This document shows, piece after piece, positions 19,882 through 31,346 of a stretch of DNA of 64,000 nucleotides. This stretch comes from an uncultured Oscillospiraceae bacterium. Its GTDB lineage: Bacteria > Bacillota > Clostridia > Oscillospirales > Acutalibacteraceae. Made by a program: the position numbers and the translations under genes. How positions within the stretch are numbered: the stretch's first letter is position 1; each line of letters starts with the position of its first letter. The DNA lies in assembly GCA_900544375.1 (NCBI GenBank), contig UQUZ01000001.1, positions 1 through 64,000 of the forward strand, in the 5' to 3' direction. Under the pieces are notes generated by a model, which did no database searches, was not told the origin of the DNA, and saw only the letters and a list, made by a program, of their open reading frames with translations.

Positions 19882-20847
19882 TTACGCTTCCATTTCACGC
19901 TGCGCGATCCGTTTCATATTTTCTTCTTTAGAACGGCGGTTGACCGTTTCTTCTACCATCATTTTTGCTATGATCTTTTTAGGGCTATGTGTATAATTGA
20001 GCAGGATCATCTGCGCAAATGCAATGATATTGGACATAATCCAATAAATACCCGCCCCAGCGGGGAATTGGAACGCGATCACAAGGGAAAACAGCGGCAT
20101 GCCAAAGGCCGTGCAGCCCATCATCGGGTTTTTCGCCATTTCGGGATTGGTCTGCTTCTGGCGGATCCAAGTATAGATACCGGACGCCATAGCCGACAGG
20201 CCAGAAAAAAGAGGAACAAGCAACAGAATCAATTCCTGTTTGCTGGCAGACCCAATATGAGAAAGCGTCGCTACGCTGGGCGTTTCCGCAAGTGGAATGC
20301 CAAACATCGTATAATCGAAGCCGCGCAGCTTATCAATAATTTCAGCGGATAGATTCGGGAGCTTTGCAATCACCTCGTCTAGATGGTTGAACACCTGAAG
20401 CTCCAGCAGATTCTGCTTGATAGAAGTATCTCCCAAAAGACCCTGGACGATCTTCGTCATTTCACCAACCGTATTGGAATCTACGCCTAGCACATATTGG
20501 ATTGGATAATAAATCACACCCAACAGGCCAAAAATAACCGGCAGCTGAATCAACATTGGCAGGCAGCCGGCGCTCATGGGATTATAGCCCTCGCGCGAAT
20601 AAAGGGCCTGCATTTCTTCATTGAGCTTGACCTGATTGCCCTTATATTTTTCTTGCAGTTTTTTGATTTTCGGCTGCAACCGCATCTGCTTTGCCGTGCC
20701 CTTTTGCTGGCTGATGGAGGAGGGGAGAAGAATCAGCCGGAATAAAAGGGTGAATAGAAACAAAGCAAGTCCGTAATTACTCACCAGATCATAAAAAATC
20801 CGGAAAATAAAACCGAATGGTAGATATAAAAAACTCAAAAACTCCAT
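19882..20847 (-). CDS. yidC: membrane protein insertase YidC/Oxa1 (SpoIIIJ/MisCA type)
   Basis: A 321-residue polytopic membrane protein with the conserved core LALFLFTLLFRLILLPSSIS (first core helix, with the hydrophilic-groove Arg), the cytoplasmic hairpin KIKKLQEKYKGNQVKLNEEM, and downstream helices including MSAGCLPMLIQLPVIFGLLG and FPAGAGIYWIMSNIIAFAQM. It inserts membrane proteins with or without SecYEG. Unlike many Gram-positive YidC1 proteins the N-terminus shows no lipobox Cys; instead a hydrophobic start (MEFLSFLYLPFGFIFRIFYD) is used. It sits in the rpmH-rnpA-yidD-yidC-khpB cluster. Confidence 0.95.
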   Translation of the reverse strand: MEFLSFLYLPFGFIFRIFYDLVSNYGLALFLFTLLFRLILLPSSISQQKGTAKQMRLQPKIKKLQEKYKGNQVKLNEEMQALYSREGYNPMSAGCLPMLIQLPVIFGLLGVIYYPIQYVLGVDSNTVGEMTKIVQGLLGDTSIKQNLLELQVFNHLDEVIAKLPNLSAEIIDKLRGFDYTMFGIPLAETPSVATLSHIGSASKQELILLLVPLFSGLSAMASGIYTWIRQKQTNPEMAKNPMMGCTAFGMPLFSLVIAFQFPAGAGIYWIMSNIIAFAQMILLNYTHSPKKIIAKMMVEETVNRRSKEENMKRIAQREMEA

Positions 20848-20971
20848 GAACAGCCTCCGTAAATTTCAATGAGGTATCCTAATTTGAAAATATCATCCCG
20901 CAGCAAATAAACGGCATAATATCTATTTTGAAATTAATATGATTTTTTATTAATTTTATGAGGGAAAATAT

Positions 20972-21190
20972 TTATTTTTTAGGAGGCACAGGATCATATC
21001 CACCCGGAAAAAGCGGATTACACCGCAAAAGCCTCCACAAGGCCAGTGCACCGCCCTTACATGCGCCAAAACGCTCAATTGCCTCCACGGCATACTGGGA
21101 GCAGGTAGGATAAAAACGGCAGCGTGGCGGAAACAAAGGCGAAATTTTTTTTTGATAAAAACGAATCATGGAAAGAAACGCTTTTTTCAT
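20972..21190 (-). CDS. yidD: membrane protein insertion efficiency factor YidD
   Basis: A 72-residue protein with the family core [37 protein letters not shown] and [17 protein letters not shown]. YidD assists insertion of YidC-dependent membrane proteins. Its ATG overlaps the last codons of rnpA by 4 bases, implying translational coupling. Length and sequence are typical. Confidence 0.93.
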   Translation of the reverse strand: MKKAFLSMIRFYQKKISPLFPPRCRFYPTCSQYAVEAIERFGACKGGALALWRLLRCNPLFPGGYDPVPPKK

Positions 21191-21543
21191 AGATCCTTTT
21201 TCTCCTTGGAGGGGATCACGCCCGCCGCGCAGAGCTGCTTTTTCATCACTTTCTCAAGCTCCGTGCTTTTGATCCACTTCGTACGGCCTCTGGCAACAAA
21301 AACAATATCCCAATTGCCTAAAACCTCTTCCGACAAAGCAAAAAAGGCTGCACGAATCACGCGCTTCGCACGATTACGCTCCACTGCATTGCCGATCTTC
21401 TTGCTTGTTGTGATCCCAAACCGGCAAATTCCCGCGCGGTTTCTCATTACATAGGTCACCAACGCAGGATGAGTAAACGATTTTCCCCGCATATATAGGC
21501 GGCGGAAATCTGTATTTCGATTCAATGAAATATAGTCAGCCAA
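21187..21543 (-). CDS. rnpA: ribonuclease P protein component
   Basis: A basic 118-residue protein that binds the RNase P RNA for tRNA 5' maturation. It contains [16 protein letters not shown] and the RNR-type motif [20 protein letters not shown], followed by the C-terminal FVARGRTK segment. The open frame extends to 21621, but the extra 26 codons lie in a strong hairpin and are not family-like. I place the start at TTG 21543 ([10 protein letters not shown]), with AAAGGA 6 bases upstream; this gives the standard length. The stop overlaps yidD. It lies downstream of rpmH, as in nearly all bacteria. Confidence 0.92.
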   Translation of the reverse strand: MADYISLNRNTDFRRLYMRGKSFTHPALVTYVMRNRAGICRFGITTSKKIGNAVERNRAKRVIRAAFFALSEEVLGNWDIVFVARGRTKWIKSTELEKVMKKQLCAAGVIPSKEKKDL

Positions 21544-21577
21544 AACGATCCTTTCGCTTTCAAGGGCATGCAGAAAA

Positions 21578-21609
21578 TGTGCTGCTGCTTTGCTTGAAGC
21601 AGCAGCACA
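21578..21609 (-). other. 13-bp hairpin between rpmH and rnpA
   Basis: TGTGCTGCTGCTT (21578-21590) and AAGCAGCAGCACA (21597-21609) form a perfect stem with a 6-base loop, 13 bases after the rpmH stop. On the minus strand only ATTTTC follows, so it is a poor terminator. It may act as an attenuator, processing site or stabiliser that sets the rpmH:rnpA ratio. Confidence 0.55.
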
Positions 21610-21621
21610 TAAAAACTGCAA

Positions 21622-21756
21622 TTAATAGGTCAGCTGCTTTCTGCCCTTTGCCCTGCGGCGGGCAAGAACCTTGCGGCCGTTTCTATCGGCCATTCTTTTG
21701 CGGAAGCCATGCTCCATCTTCCGATGCCTTTTTTTCGGCTGATACGTTCTTTTCAT
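21622..21756 (-). CDS. rpmH: 50S ribosomal protein L34
   Basis: A 44-residue protein, [20 protein letters not shown]...[11 protein letters not shown], the invariant L34 sequence pattern. The open frame extends further upstream, but the start at 21756 is unambiguous (GGAGGTAAGAAAATT before ATG). It is the first gene of the minus-strand cluster leaving the origin and has a near-consensus promoter 109 bases upstream. Confidence 0.97.
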   Translation of the reverse strand: MKRTYQPKKRHRKMEHGFRKRMADRNGRKVLARRRAKGRKQLTY

Positions 21757-21864
21757 AATTTTCTTACCTCCATTCCACCGGGGTATCCTTTTGCATTTTC
21801 TGGCGAATGGTTTCTCCGCCGGAAAAAATACAGTATTCGCTTCTATGCAACCTTGCAGAGATTC

Positions 21865-21894
21865 ATTATATATCAGACCTTCTCGCCCTGTCAA
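21865..21894 (-). promoter_or_regulatory. rpmH promoter
   Basis: On the minus strand, TTGACA (21894-21889), an 18-base spacer and TATAAT (21870-21865). Both hexamers are perfect consensus, as expected for a ribosomal-protein gene. Confidence 0.8.
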
Positions 21895-21956
21895 TCTTTT
21901 TTTGCAGAAAACCTTTCTATTTCAGTCTTTCTTTCCACAATCCATCGGAAAGGTTG

Positions 21957-21985
21957 TTGAAAACCACGCCATTTTGTGATAGAAT
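21957..21985 (+). promoter_or_regulatory. dnaA promoter
   Basis: TTGAAA (21957-21962), a 17-base spacer and TAGAAT (21980-21985), with TG one base upstream of the -10. The leader to dnaA is about 110 bases. Confidence 0.65.
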
Positions 21986-22101
21986 TAAATAGATTGAGCA
22001 GGAATAGCAGATGAAAAAAATTCGGCGTTTTCAGATACCCGCCTGCACCCTTTTCATCCCAATATACAACTGCCGTAAAACATAGAGGAGCGGTCAAAAT
22101 C

Positions 22102-23400
22102 ATGAATTCCTTTCTGGAGATTTGGAAATCGGTACAGGATTATTGCAAAACGCAAATTACAGAGGTAGCCTTTAATGTTTGGATTGCGCCGCTAACGCTC
22201 GTCCGTCTAGATGACAGCACGGCTTTGTTAACGATTGAAGACACCTTTAAAAAAGAAATTGTCGCCGTTAAATTTAACGATCTTCTCTGCGAAGCGTTTG
22301 AGCAAGTGCTAGGTTTCCCGGTGCGTGTAGAAATCATTGTTGCAGACGAGGTAAAAGAACCGGAATCGGAACCAACACAAAGTGAAGAATATGAATATAC
22401 CTTTGAAACCTTTATTGTCGGCTCTTCTAATAAATTTGCCCATGCGGCTGCCCAAGCGGTTGCAGCAAATCCAGGCGGCGCATATAATCCACTTTTTATC
22501 TATGGAAATTCCGGGCTGGGCAAAACACATCTTCTCAATGCAATCTGCTATGAAATCCGCCTTTCAAACCCCAATTCAGATATTCTCTATGTACGGGGCG
22601 AAGATTTTACAAACGAGTTGATCACATCTATTGCAGAAAAAAAGATGATTGATTTTCATAATAAATACCGGAAGGTTGATGTTTTACTTGTTGACGACGT
22701 GCAATTTATTTCTGGTAAAATCCAAACGCAGGAAGAATTTTTTCACACCTTTGAAAATTTATCTCAAGCAGGCAAGCAGATCGTTTTAACCTCTGATCGG
22801 CCCCCCAAAGAAATTTTAACGCTGGAGGACAGGCTCCGTACCCGGTTTGAATGGGGTTTGCTTGCGGATATCCAGCCGCCGGATCTTGAAACGAGAATCG
22901 CTATCGTGAAACGCAAGGCACAGCTTCTCAACATTGGCCTTCCAGATGATGTAACCGAATATATCGCCCAAAAGCTGAAAACAAATATCCGCCAACTAGA
23001 GGGCGCAGTGAAACGGATGAAAGCCTATCATTCTATTGAAGGCCACCCGCCTACGATTCTTTTGGCCCAAAGGGCAATTAAGGATATTTTAAGCGACAGC
23101 CAGCCTGTTCCAGTCACCGTGGAAAAAATTATTCAGGAGGTAGCCAGAACATATGGCATCACAGAGGAGGATATCCGCTCCAATAAACGTGATTCCACTA
23201 CCTCTAAAGCACGGCAAGCGGCGATGTATATTGTCCGCGAAGTAACCGGCCTACCAATGAAGGCGATTGGAGATGAATTTGGAGGCCGCGACCATTCCAC
23301 CGTTCTTTATACACTGACAAAAATTGAAAAAGAAATGGAAAAGAACCCCTCCTTAAAAGCAACAATTTCCGATACCATTAAAAATATACAGGATCAATAA
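22102..23400 (+). CDS. dnaA: chromosomal replication initiator DnaA
   Basis: A 432-residue AAA+ initiator. Domain I is at the N-terminus (FLEIWKSVQDYCKTQITEVA), followed by a short acidic linker (EPESEPTQSEEYEYTFETF). Domain III has Walker A GNSGLGKTHLLNA and Walker B VDVLLVDDVQFI; domain IV ends with the box-binding signature GGRDHSTVLYTLTKIE. It binds the DnaA boxes in the following intergenic region and unwinds the origin. A GGAG site is 11 bases before ATG. It is the first gene of the rightward replication cluster. Confidence 0.98.
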   Translation: MNSFLEIWKSVQDYCKTQITEVAFNVWIAPLTLVRLDDSTALLTIEDTFKKEIVAVKFNDLLCEAFEQVLGFPVRVEIIVADEVKEPESEPTQSEEYEYTFETFIVGSSNKFAHAAAQAVAANPGGAYNPLFIYGNSGLGKTHLLNAICYEIRLSNPNSDILYVRGEDFTNELITSIAEKKMIDFHNKYRKVDVLLVDDVQFISGKIQTQEEFFHTFENLSQAGKQIVLTSDRPPKEILTLEDRLRTRFEWGLLADIQPPDLETRIAIVKRKAQLLNIGLPDDVTEYIAQKLKTNIRQLEGAVKRMKAYHSIEGHPPTILLAQRAIKDILSDSQPVPVTVEKIIQEVARTYGITEEDIRSNKRDSTTSKARQAAMYIVREVTGLPMKAIGDEFGGRDHSTVLYTLTKIEKEMEKNPSLKATISDTIKNIQDQ

Positions 23401-23692
23401 ATCCCCGATTGGAGGAATTTTTTTCCACTCTTTTATCCACATTCCACAGTGCCTTTTCCACATAGATGTTTAAAAAAAAGAAGTTCACAGCAGTTTTCAA
23501 AATCTATCCCGCGTTTTTCCCCAGAGTCGAATTCCATTCTTTCCCCGCTGGGAAAAGGAAAAAACTGCTTTTCCACCGTTTCCACTGCCCCTATGACTAA
23601 TACTATTTATAAGAATGATAAGATACCCTTTCTTTTTCCAAAAACCATAGCGCGATATACATTACGATTTCAGAAATATAGGAGGAACCCAC
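23401..23692. other. oriC candidate in the dnaA-dnaN gap
   Basis: A 292-base non-coding stretch with a perfect DnaA box TTATCCACA at 23433-23441, near-matches CATTCCACA at 23440-23448 and TTTTCCACA at 23454-23462, and TTTTCCACC at 23569-23577. An AT-rich stretch at about 23600-23660 (ACTAATACTATTTATAAGAATG) could be the unwinding element. The sites are all on the plus strand. Position and content match replication origins of Firmicutes. Confidence 0.75.
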
Positions 23693-24802
23693 ATGAAAGT
23701 AATCTGCGATGCGCTTGCTCTAGCGGAAGCTTGCAGTAATGTTCAAAGAGCTGTGTCTACCAAGGCCTCTATTCCGGCTATCGAAGGCATTTTAATGAAG
23801 GCCGAGGATCATGAGCTAACTTTGACCGGATATGATTTAGAGGTTGGAATTACGACTTCCATTGAAGCGCGCGTAGAGCAGGAAGGCAGCATTATTCTAA
23901 ATGCTAGATTACTATGCGATATTCTACGCCGTCTCCCTGGGGAGAGTGTTTCCGTTGAAGCAGATGAACGGCAGATGACGATCATCCATAGCGGCGAGGC
24001 GGAATATAGCCTAATTGGTATTGCGGCGGATGAATATCCGGAGCTTCCTTCTGTAACGGGTGGTTACCCTGTAACCATTGCAGAAGAACTATTGAAAAAT
24101 ATGATCCGTCAAACAATTTTCGCTGTGGCGGTCAACGATAGTAAGGAAGTTCATAAGGGCGTAAAATTTGAAGTGGAGAATGGCACAATCCGCTTGATTG
24201 CCGTAGATGGCGTGCGCCTTGCGGTACGCACTGAGCAGATTGATTATAGTGGAACGGAAATTTCCTTTGTCGTTCCCTCCAAAACCCTCTCTGAGGTGAC
24301 AAAGTTGCTTGGGGATGAGGAAGGCGTTGTTTCTATGGGCGTTGGAAAACGTCATATCGTGTTCGAGGCGGGCGGTTATCACATCATTTCCCGCTTATTG
24401 GATGGCGATTTTCTCGATTATAAAAGCGCGATTCCGTCTAATAATGCCACGCATGTTCGGGTAAACACCAAATTGTTTATCGATAGTATTGAGCGCACCT
24501 CTCTTTTGATCACAGACCGCCTGAAAAGCCCGGTGCGTTGTGTGTTTGATGAAAATACAATCCGCATCTCCAGCATCACTTCTTTGGGCAGCGCAAATGA
24601 TAAAATTGATGCGGTGATTGATGGCAATCGAGTGGAAATTGGGTTTAACAATCGCTTTATGCTGGAGGCATTGAAGGTAGTGGATACAGATGAAGTGCGT
24701 ATCGAGCTTAACGGCGCGGTATCGCCCATTTTGATTCTTCCGCCGGAAGGTGATAGCTTCCTTTTCCTTGTTTTGCCGGTGCGTTTGAAAAATGAAAACT
24801 GA
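23693..24802 (+). CDS. dnaN: DNA polymerase III beta subunit (sliding clamp)
   Basis: A 369-residue clamp protomer with three repeated clamp domains: ALAEACSNVQRAVSTKASIP opens domain 1, NMIRQTIFAVAVNDSKEVHK is in domain 2, and ISPILILPPEG-type C-terminal residues (VSPILILPPEGDSFLFLVLP) close domain 3. It forms the ring that tethers polymerase III to DNA. AGGAGGAACCCAC precedes ATG. It follows the origin candidate and leads the dnaN-yaaA-recF-remB-gyrB series. Confidence 0.97.
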   Translation: MKVICDALALAEACSNVQRAVSTKASIPAIEGILMKAEDHELTLTGYDLEVGITTSIEARVEQEGSIILNARLLCDILRRLPGESVSVEADERQMTIIHSGEAEYSLIGIAADEYPELPSVTGGYPVTIAEELLKNMIRQTIFAVAVNDSKEVHKGVKFEVENGTIRLIAVDGVRLAVRTEQIDYSGTEISFVVPSKTLSEVTKLLGDEEGVVSMGVGKRHIVFEAGGYHIISRLLDGDFLDYKSAIPSNNATHVRVNTKLFIDSIERTSLLITDRLKSPVRCVFDENTIRISSITSLGSANDKIDAVIDGNRVEIGFNNRFMLEALKVVDTDEVRIELNGAVSPILILPPEGDSFLFLVLPVRLKNEN

Positions 24803-24824
24803 AGGTTGATAGGAGCATAAGCTT

Positions 24825-25082
24825 ATGAAAGTAAAAGTCAGGGTGGTGCAAAAGGGGAAGCCTCTCCCACCGGAAAAAGTGTGTATTTCAACGGAATATA
24901 TCCGCCTTGACGCTTTTTTAAAGCTGGCGAATGCGGTGCAAACCGGCGGCCATGCCAAAATAGTGATTCAAAATGGAGAAGTGGCTGTGAATGGTGAGGT
25001 GTGCAAAATACGGGGAAAAAAGCTGCGGCCAGGTGATGTTGCTTCTTTTGAGGAAAAACAATATGAGGTATCGGCCTTATGA
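24825..25082 (+). CDS. yaaA: S4-domain RNA-binding protein YaaA
   Basis: An 85-residue S4-fold protein: ISTEYIRLDAFLKLANAVQT and GGHAKIVIQNGEVAVNGEVC, then KIRGKKLRPGDV, are the classic S4 RNA-contact segments. Homologues between dnaN and recF in Firmicutes (YaaA/RlbA) associate with ribosome or RNA structures; the precise role is unclear. It has a slightly longer N-terminal tail than usual (VRVVQKGKPLPPEKV). The stop overlaps the recF start by 4 bases (ATGA), so the two are coupled. Confidence 0.88.
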   Translation: MKVKVRVVQKGKPLPPEKVCISTEYIRLDAFLKLANAVQTGGHAKIVIQNGEVAVNGEVCKIRGKKLRPGDVASFEEKQYEVSAL

Positions 25083-26173
25083 AAGTGACCAGGCTTTCCG
25101 CGATTCATTATCGAAATTTGAAGGAACTTGAGATTTATCCGCAGGAAGGCGTTAACATCATTTATGGAGAAAATGCGCAGGGAAAAACAAACCTGTTGGA
25201 GAGCATCTGGATGTTTACCGGTTGCCGTAGCTTTCGCGGTGCAAAAGATGCAGAGCTGATATCGCTGAAAAATGAGGCTGCGCGGCTTGAAATGGATTTT
25301 TATGCAGAGGGACGGGAGCAGGAGGCTACCCTTCTTCTAGATGAAAAACGGCATGCTGTTTTAAATGGGATACCATTGCCGTCCGCTTCTAAATTGATGG
25401 GGGAATTTCGCGCGGTTGTATTTTCTCCAGCTCATTTATCTTTGGTGAAAGAGGGGCCTGTACAGCGTAGGCGGTTTTTGGATTTGGCGCTGAGCCAGTT
25501 AAGGCCGCGCTATGCATCACTGCTCAGCCAATATAACCGGGCGCTTGCACAGCGGAATATATTATTGAAAGATATTGCTTACCATTCAGAATTAATGGAT
25601 ACACTTGCTATTTGGGATGAGAGGCTTGCTATGTTGGGCGCTCAAATCATCTATCAAAGGCGCTCTTATGTAGATCATATGCAGGAAAGCGCGGTTGCTT
25701 TCTACCATGGTTTATCCCGCGGCAGGGAAGAACTCAGCCTTGCCTACGCCTCTTCCATAGAAGGCCGGTCAGCAGAAGAGATCGCTTATGAGTTAAGCGA
25801 AAAGCTAACGAAAAACCGTGCGGAGGATTTAAAAAATGGCAGTACTTCCGTTGGCCCGCACAGGGATGATTTGGAGATTTATGTGGATCAATTATCGGCT
25901 CGTATCTATGGATCCCAGGGCCAGCAGCGCTCCTGCGCGCTTTCTATGAAACTCAGTGAGGCGGCGTTAATCCGCGAAATCACAGGGGAACAGCCGGTTG
26001 CTTTGCTCGATGACGTCATGAGTGAGCTGGATGCGGGCAGGCAGGATTATATTTTGAATCATATTGAGGGTTGGCAGGTATTTATCACCTGTTGCGAGCC
26101 GTCTTCCCTACTCCGTTTGTGTGATGGAAAAACGTTTTCCCTGCATAGCGGATCTTTGGAAGAAACAGCATAA
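25079..26173 (+). CDS. recF: DNA replication and repair protein RecF
   Basis: A 364-residue SMC-like ATPase of the RecFOR recombination-mediator pathway that helps load RecA at gaps. Walker A is IYGENAQGKTNLLESIW, the signature region is YGSQGQQRSCALSMKLSEAA, and Walker B is VALLDDVMSELDAGRQDYIL. RNLKELEIYPQEGVN near the N-terminus is typical. It starts within the yaaA stop and is followed after 35 bases by remB. Confidence 0.96.
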   Translation: MKVTRLSAIHYRNLKELEIYPQEGVNIIYGENAQGKTNLLESIWMFTGCRSFRGAKDAELISLKNEAARLEMDFYAEGREQEATLLLDEKRHAVLNGIPLPSASKLMGEFRAVVFSPAHLSLVKEGPVQRRRFLDLALSQLRPRYASLLSQYNRALAQRNILLKDIAYHSELMDTLAIWDERLAMLGAQIIYQRRSYVDHMQESAVAFYHGLSRGREELSLAYASSIEGRSAEEIAYELSEKLTKNRAEDLKNGSTSVGPHRDDLEIYVDQLSARIYGSQGQQRSCALSMKLSEAALIREITGEQPVALLDDVMSELDAGRQDYILNHIEGWQVFITCCEPSSLLRLCDGKTFSLHSGSLEETA

Positions 26174-26207
26174 ATGAGAACCAAGTATCATTCAAAGAAA
26201 AGGGGCG

Positions 26208-26492
26208 ATGGCATTGTATCTGCATTTGGGACAGGATACGGTTGTTACGCTGGATGAAATTATTGGTATTTTTGATTTGGATACGACAACTGTTTCGAAA
26301 TCGACAAGAAATTATTTGACGAATGCGGAGAAGGCGGGGGATGTGGTCAATGTATCAATGGAACTTCCCAAATCCTTTATTGTCTGCGCAAGCCATGTCA
26401 GGCCAAGCGGCAGGATGATTTATATTTCACAGATTTCTTCCACAACGCTGCTGAAGAGGACAGAGTTTATGGATAAATTGGCAAATATTTGA
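26208..26492 (+). CDS. remB: DUF370 protein RemB (YaaB)
   Basis: A 94-residue member of the RemA/RemB (DUF370) family: LHLGQDTVVTLDEIIGIFDL, STRNYLTNAEKAGDVVNVS and KSFIVCASH. In Bacillus the relative RemA activates biofilm-matrix operons; RemB occupies this position between recF and gyrB in many Firmicutes with a less clear role. AAAAGGGGCG precedes ATG. It is cotranscribed with recF. Confidence 0.9.
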   Translation: MALYLHLGQDTVVTLDEIIGIFDLDTTTVSKSTRNYLTNAEKAGDVVNVSMELPKSFIVCASHVRPSGRMIYISQISSTTLLKRTEFMDKLANI

Positions 26493-26509
26493 GAAAGATT
26501 TTAGGTTAG

Positions 26510-28570
<2,061 letters not shown>

Positions 28571-28657
28571 GCAAGTTTTCAATGAAATTGGAGCAAAAAT
28601 TAAATTTGCTGCAACAAAACCCGGCTGCGGCAGCTCTATAATAAAGGATGGACTTAC

Positions 28658-31162
28658 ATGAATTACGAAGATCAAAAGATTATTGATGTAGACCTGAATA
28701 AGGAAATGCGCAAATCCTTCTTGGATTATTCGATGTCCGTCATTGTTTCGCGCGCCCTGCCGGATGTTCGGGATGGCCTCAAGCCAGTGCACCGCAGAAT
28801 CCTTTATACTATGTATGAGAGAAACCTGACTCCGGATAAGCCCTATCACAAGTGTGCCGCAACGGTGGGTGCAGTGCTTGGCGATTATCATCCGCATGGC
28901 GATATGTCGGTTTATGACGCGATGGTACGCTTGGCGCAGTCTTTTTCCATGCGCTACATGTTAATAGATGGCCATGGCAATTTTGGCTCTGTGGATGGAG
29001 ACCCGCCTGCCGCTTACCGTTATACAGAATCACGCATGAGCAAGATGGCAATGTCTATGTTGACGGATATTGAAAAGGAAACCGTCGATTACATGCCAAA
29101 CTATGATGACAGTAGAAAAGAGCCGGTAGTTCTTCCATCCCGGTTCCCCAATCTTTTGGTTAACGGCTCCACTGGCATCGCAGTTGGTATGGCAACAAAT
29201 ATTCCGCCGCACAACTTGCGGGAAGTGATCGACGGCATGTGCTGCTTGATCGACAACCCTGACGCTGGCCTGGAAGAGCTGATGGAGCACATTAAAGGCC
29301 CAGATTTTCCGACCGCCGGCATTGTAATGGGCCGTTCGGGCATCCGCGCTGCCTATGGAACAGGCAGAGGTAAAATTATTGTGCGCGCCAGGGCGGAGAT
29401 TCAGGAGACGAAGAACGGCCGTTTTTCAATTGTCGTTTCCGAGCTCCCCTATCAGGTCAATAAGGCGCGCCTGATTGAAAACATTGCGGAACTTGTAAAA
29501 GAAAAGCGGATTGAAGGCATATCAGATATTAACGACTATACTTCCCGCGAGGGAATGCATATGGTGGTTGATCTGAAGCGGGATGCTAACCCACAGGTTG
29601 TTCTTAACCAGCTCTATACCTTCACGCAAATGCAGACGACCTTCGGTGTTATTATGCTCGCGCTTGTCAATGGAGAGCCGCGGGTTCTAACGCTGAAGGA
29701 AGTGCTCCGAAATTATATTGATTTCCAATGTGAAGTGGTCGTTCGGAGGACACGTTATGATCTGCGCAAGGCGCAAGAGCGCGCGCATATTTTGGAGGGC
29801 CTTCTGATTGCCCTGGATTTTATCGATGAAGTCATCGAGATTTTGCGCTCCTCAAAAGACCAGCCGGAAGGCCGTGAACGGCTTATGCAGCGCTTTGGCC
29901 TTGACGAACCCCAAGCGCAGGCCATTGTGCAAATGCGTCTTGGTCAATTGACTGGCTTGGAGCGCCATAAGATTGAAGAAGAAATGGCGCAGTTGAAAGA
30001 AAAAATTGCGGAGTATATGGAGATTCTCTCTTCTGAAACTCGTGTTCTGGAGATCGTAAAAGAAGAAGCGCTTGTTTTGCGCGACAAATACGGGGATGAC
30101 CGCCGTACAGAAATTGCAAATATAAGTGGAGAAGTGGATATTGAGGATTTGATTCCAGAGGAAACCTGCGTCTTCACCATGACAACGCTTGGCTACATTA
30201 AACGTCAGCCGGTGGATACCTATCGAATTCAAAAGCGCGGTGGCCGCGGCGTGATTGGTATGGCGCGGCGCGAGGAAGATGTGGCGGAAACCATGTTTAC
30301 CTGCTCCACACATGATTATGTGATGTTTTTTACTTCTGACGGCCGCACATACCGGTTGAAAGGGTATGAGATCCCGGAGGGAAGCCGCACGAGCAAAGGC
30401 ATGAATATTGTAAATCTGCTGCCGATTACGCCAGATGTCAAAGTCAATGCGATGATTCGTGTGCCGGAATTTTCTGAGGGGCAGTATCTTTGCATGGTAA
30501 CGCGGAAGGGGATTATCAAGCGAACGGAGTTGGAAGCCTATCGCAACGTTCGGAAAAACGGCGTGATTGCCATTAGTCTCGATGAAAACGATGAGCTTGC
30601 CTGGGTGCATTTAACCAGTGGAGAAGATGATCTTTTGGTTGCAACGAGGAAGGGAATGTCCATCCGCTTCCATGAAACAGATGCACGGCCGCTCGGCAGA
30701 ACGGCCCGTGGTGTGAAGGCTATTGAGCTTTCAGAGAGCGACGAAGTAGTAGGAATGGCAGTGCTCAAAGAGGATGGTACAGTTTTGACTGTAAGTGAGA
30801 CAGGATATGGCCGCCGCAGCGAGGTGACAGATTACCGACTTCAATCCCGTGCCGGAAAAGGTACGATCAACTATCATACCGAAAAATACGGGGATGTGGC
30901 CGCGGTGCGTTTAATCCGGGAGGAAGAAGACGTTATTCTGATCTCCTCAGATGGTATTATCATTCGCATTCCAACAGATGAAATTCGCCTTTGTGCCCGC
31001 CCTTCAAAAGGTGTGCGCGTGATGCGTGTGAATGAAGGGGAAAAAGTGGTCACACTCACAAGCGCAGATCATGATGAAGGGGAAGAGCAAAATTCAGGCG
31101 CAGAGGGCGCAGAGATAGAAGAGCAAGCGGATCAAGTGGAAGCAGAACCTGATGAGGCGTAA
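28658..31162 (+). CDS. gyrA: DNA gyrase subunit A
   Basis: An 834-residue breakage-reunion subunit. The winged-helix domain contains [20 protein letters not shown], and the active-site Tyr is in [12 protein letters not shown]. The C-terminal beta-pinwheel has six blade-like repeats including the GyrA box [10 protein letters not shown]. The last 40 residues are acidic ([14 protein letters not shown]). At the quinolone-determining positions the sequence is [10 protein letters not shown]: residue 83 is Met, residue 84 is Ser and residue 87 is Asp. Native enzymes most often have Ser, Thr or Ala at 83. It is downstream of gyrB by 87 bases and ends at a terminator overlapping the next promoter. Confidence 0.97.
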   Translation: MNYEDQKIIDVDLNKEMRKSFLDYSMSVIVSRALPDVRDGLKPVHRRILYTMYERNLTPDKPYHKCAATVGAVLGDYHPHGDMSVYDAMVRLAQSFSMRYMLIDGHGNFGSVDGDPPAAYRYTESRMSKMAMSMLTDIEKETVDYMPNYDDSRKEPVVLPSRFPNLLVNGSTGIAVGMATNIPPHNLREVIDGMCCLIDNPDAGLEELMEHIKGPDFPTAGIVMGRSGIRAAYGTGRGKIIVRARAEIQETKNGRFSIVVSELPYQVNKARLIENIAELVKEKRIEGISDINDYTSREGMHMVVDLKRDANPQVVLNQLYTFTQMQTTFGVIMLALVNGEPRVLTLKEVLRNYIDFQCEVVVRRTRYDLRKAQERAHILEGLLIALDFIDEVIEILRSSKDQPEGRERLMQRFGLDEPQAQAIVQMRLGQLTGLERHKIEEEMAQLKEKIAEYMEILSSETRVLEIVKEEALVLRDKYGDDRRTEIANISGEVDIEDLIPEETCVFTMTTLGYIKRQPVDTYRIQKRGGRGVIGMARREEDVAETMFTCSTHDYVMFFTSDGRTYRLKGYEIPEGSRTSKGMNIVNLLPITPDVKVNAMIRVPEFSEGQYLCMVTRKGIIKRTELEAYRNVRKNGVIAISLDENDELAWVHLTSGEDDLLVATRKGMSIRFHETDARPLGRTARGVKAIELSESDEVVGMAVLKEDGTVLTVSETGYGRRSEVTDYRLQSRAGKGTINYHTEKYGDVAAVRLIREEEDVILISSDGIIIRIPTDEIRLCARPSKGVRVMRVNEGEKVVTLTSADHDEGEEQNSGAEGAEIEEQADQVEAEPDEA

Positions 31163-31249
31163 AAGCGCCGAACGGTTGACGTTGGAATGGCAGCTATTTG
31201 ATTGCGATTTTGCGGCGTTTGCATAGGAAACCCCGTTTTTATTGGAAAT

Positions 31250-31280
31250 ATCCGGTGAATCCTTGCAGAATTCACCGGAT
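31250..31280 (+). terminator. gyrA terminator-like hairpin
   Basis: ATCCGGTGAAT (31250-31260) and ATTCACCGGAT (31270-31280) form an 11-bp stem with a 9-base loop, followed only by TTCGG. The T run is weak, and the downstream arm overlaps the spacer of the next promoter. Confidence 0.6.
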
Positions 31281-31291
31281 TTCGGTATAAT
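31263..31291 (+). promoter_or_regulatory. promoter of the LCP gene
   Basis: TTGCAG (31263-31268), a 17-base spacer and TATAAT (31286-31291). The -35 lies in the loop of the gyrA terminator hairpin and the spacer covers one of its arms. Confidence 0.55.
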
Positions 31292-31305
31292 GAATGCTAT
31301 TCATT
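31289..31305. promoter_or_regulatory. palindrome at the LCP transcription start, possible operator
   Basis: AATGAAT GCT ATTCATT is a perfect 7-bp inverted repeat that begins inside the -10 box and covers the expected start site, a typical repressor position. Confidence 0.4.
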
Positions 31306-31346
31306 CCGTTTTTAGATAGGAAACAGAATAAGGGAGTGGAACGCAC

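Larger units (their letters stand above)
21757..22101. other. origin-proximal region upstream of dnaA
   Basis: This 345-base AT-rich gap holds the divergent rpmH and dnaA promoters. One weak DnaA-box-like site, CTTTCCACA, lies at 21931-21939. It has no gene. In related bacteria the region upstream of dnaA is one half of a bipartite oriC; perfect boxes are seen only in the dnaA-dnaN gap here. Confidence 0.5.

Noticed and set aside
29852..30610. A 252-codon minus-strand frame inside gyrA
   Set aside because: Shadow of the gyrA coding sequence; no ribosome site or family.
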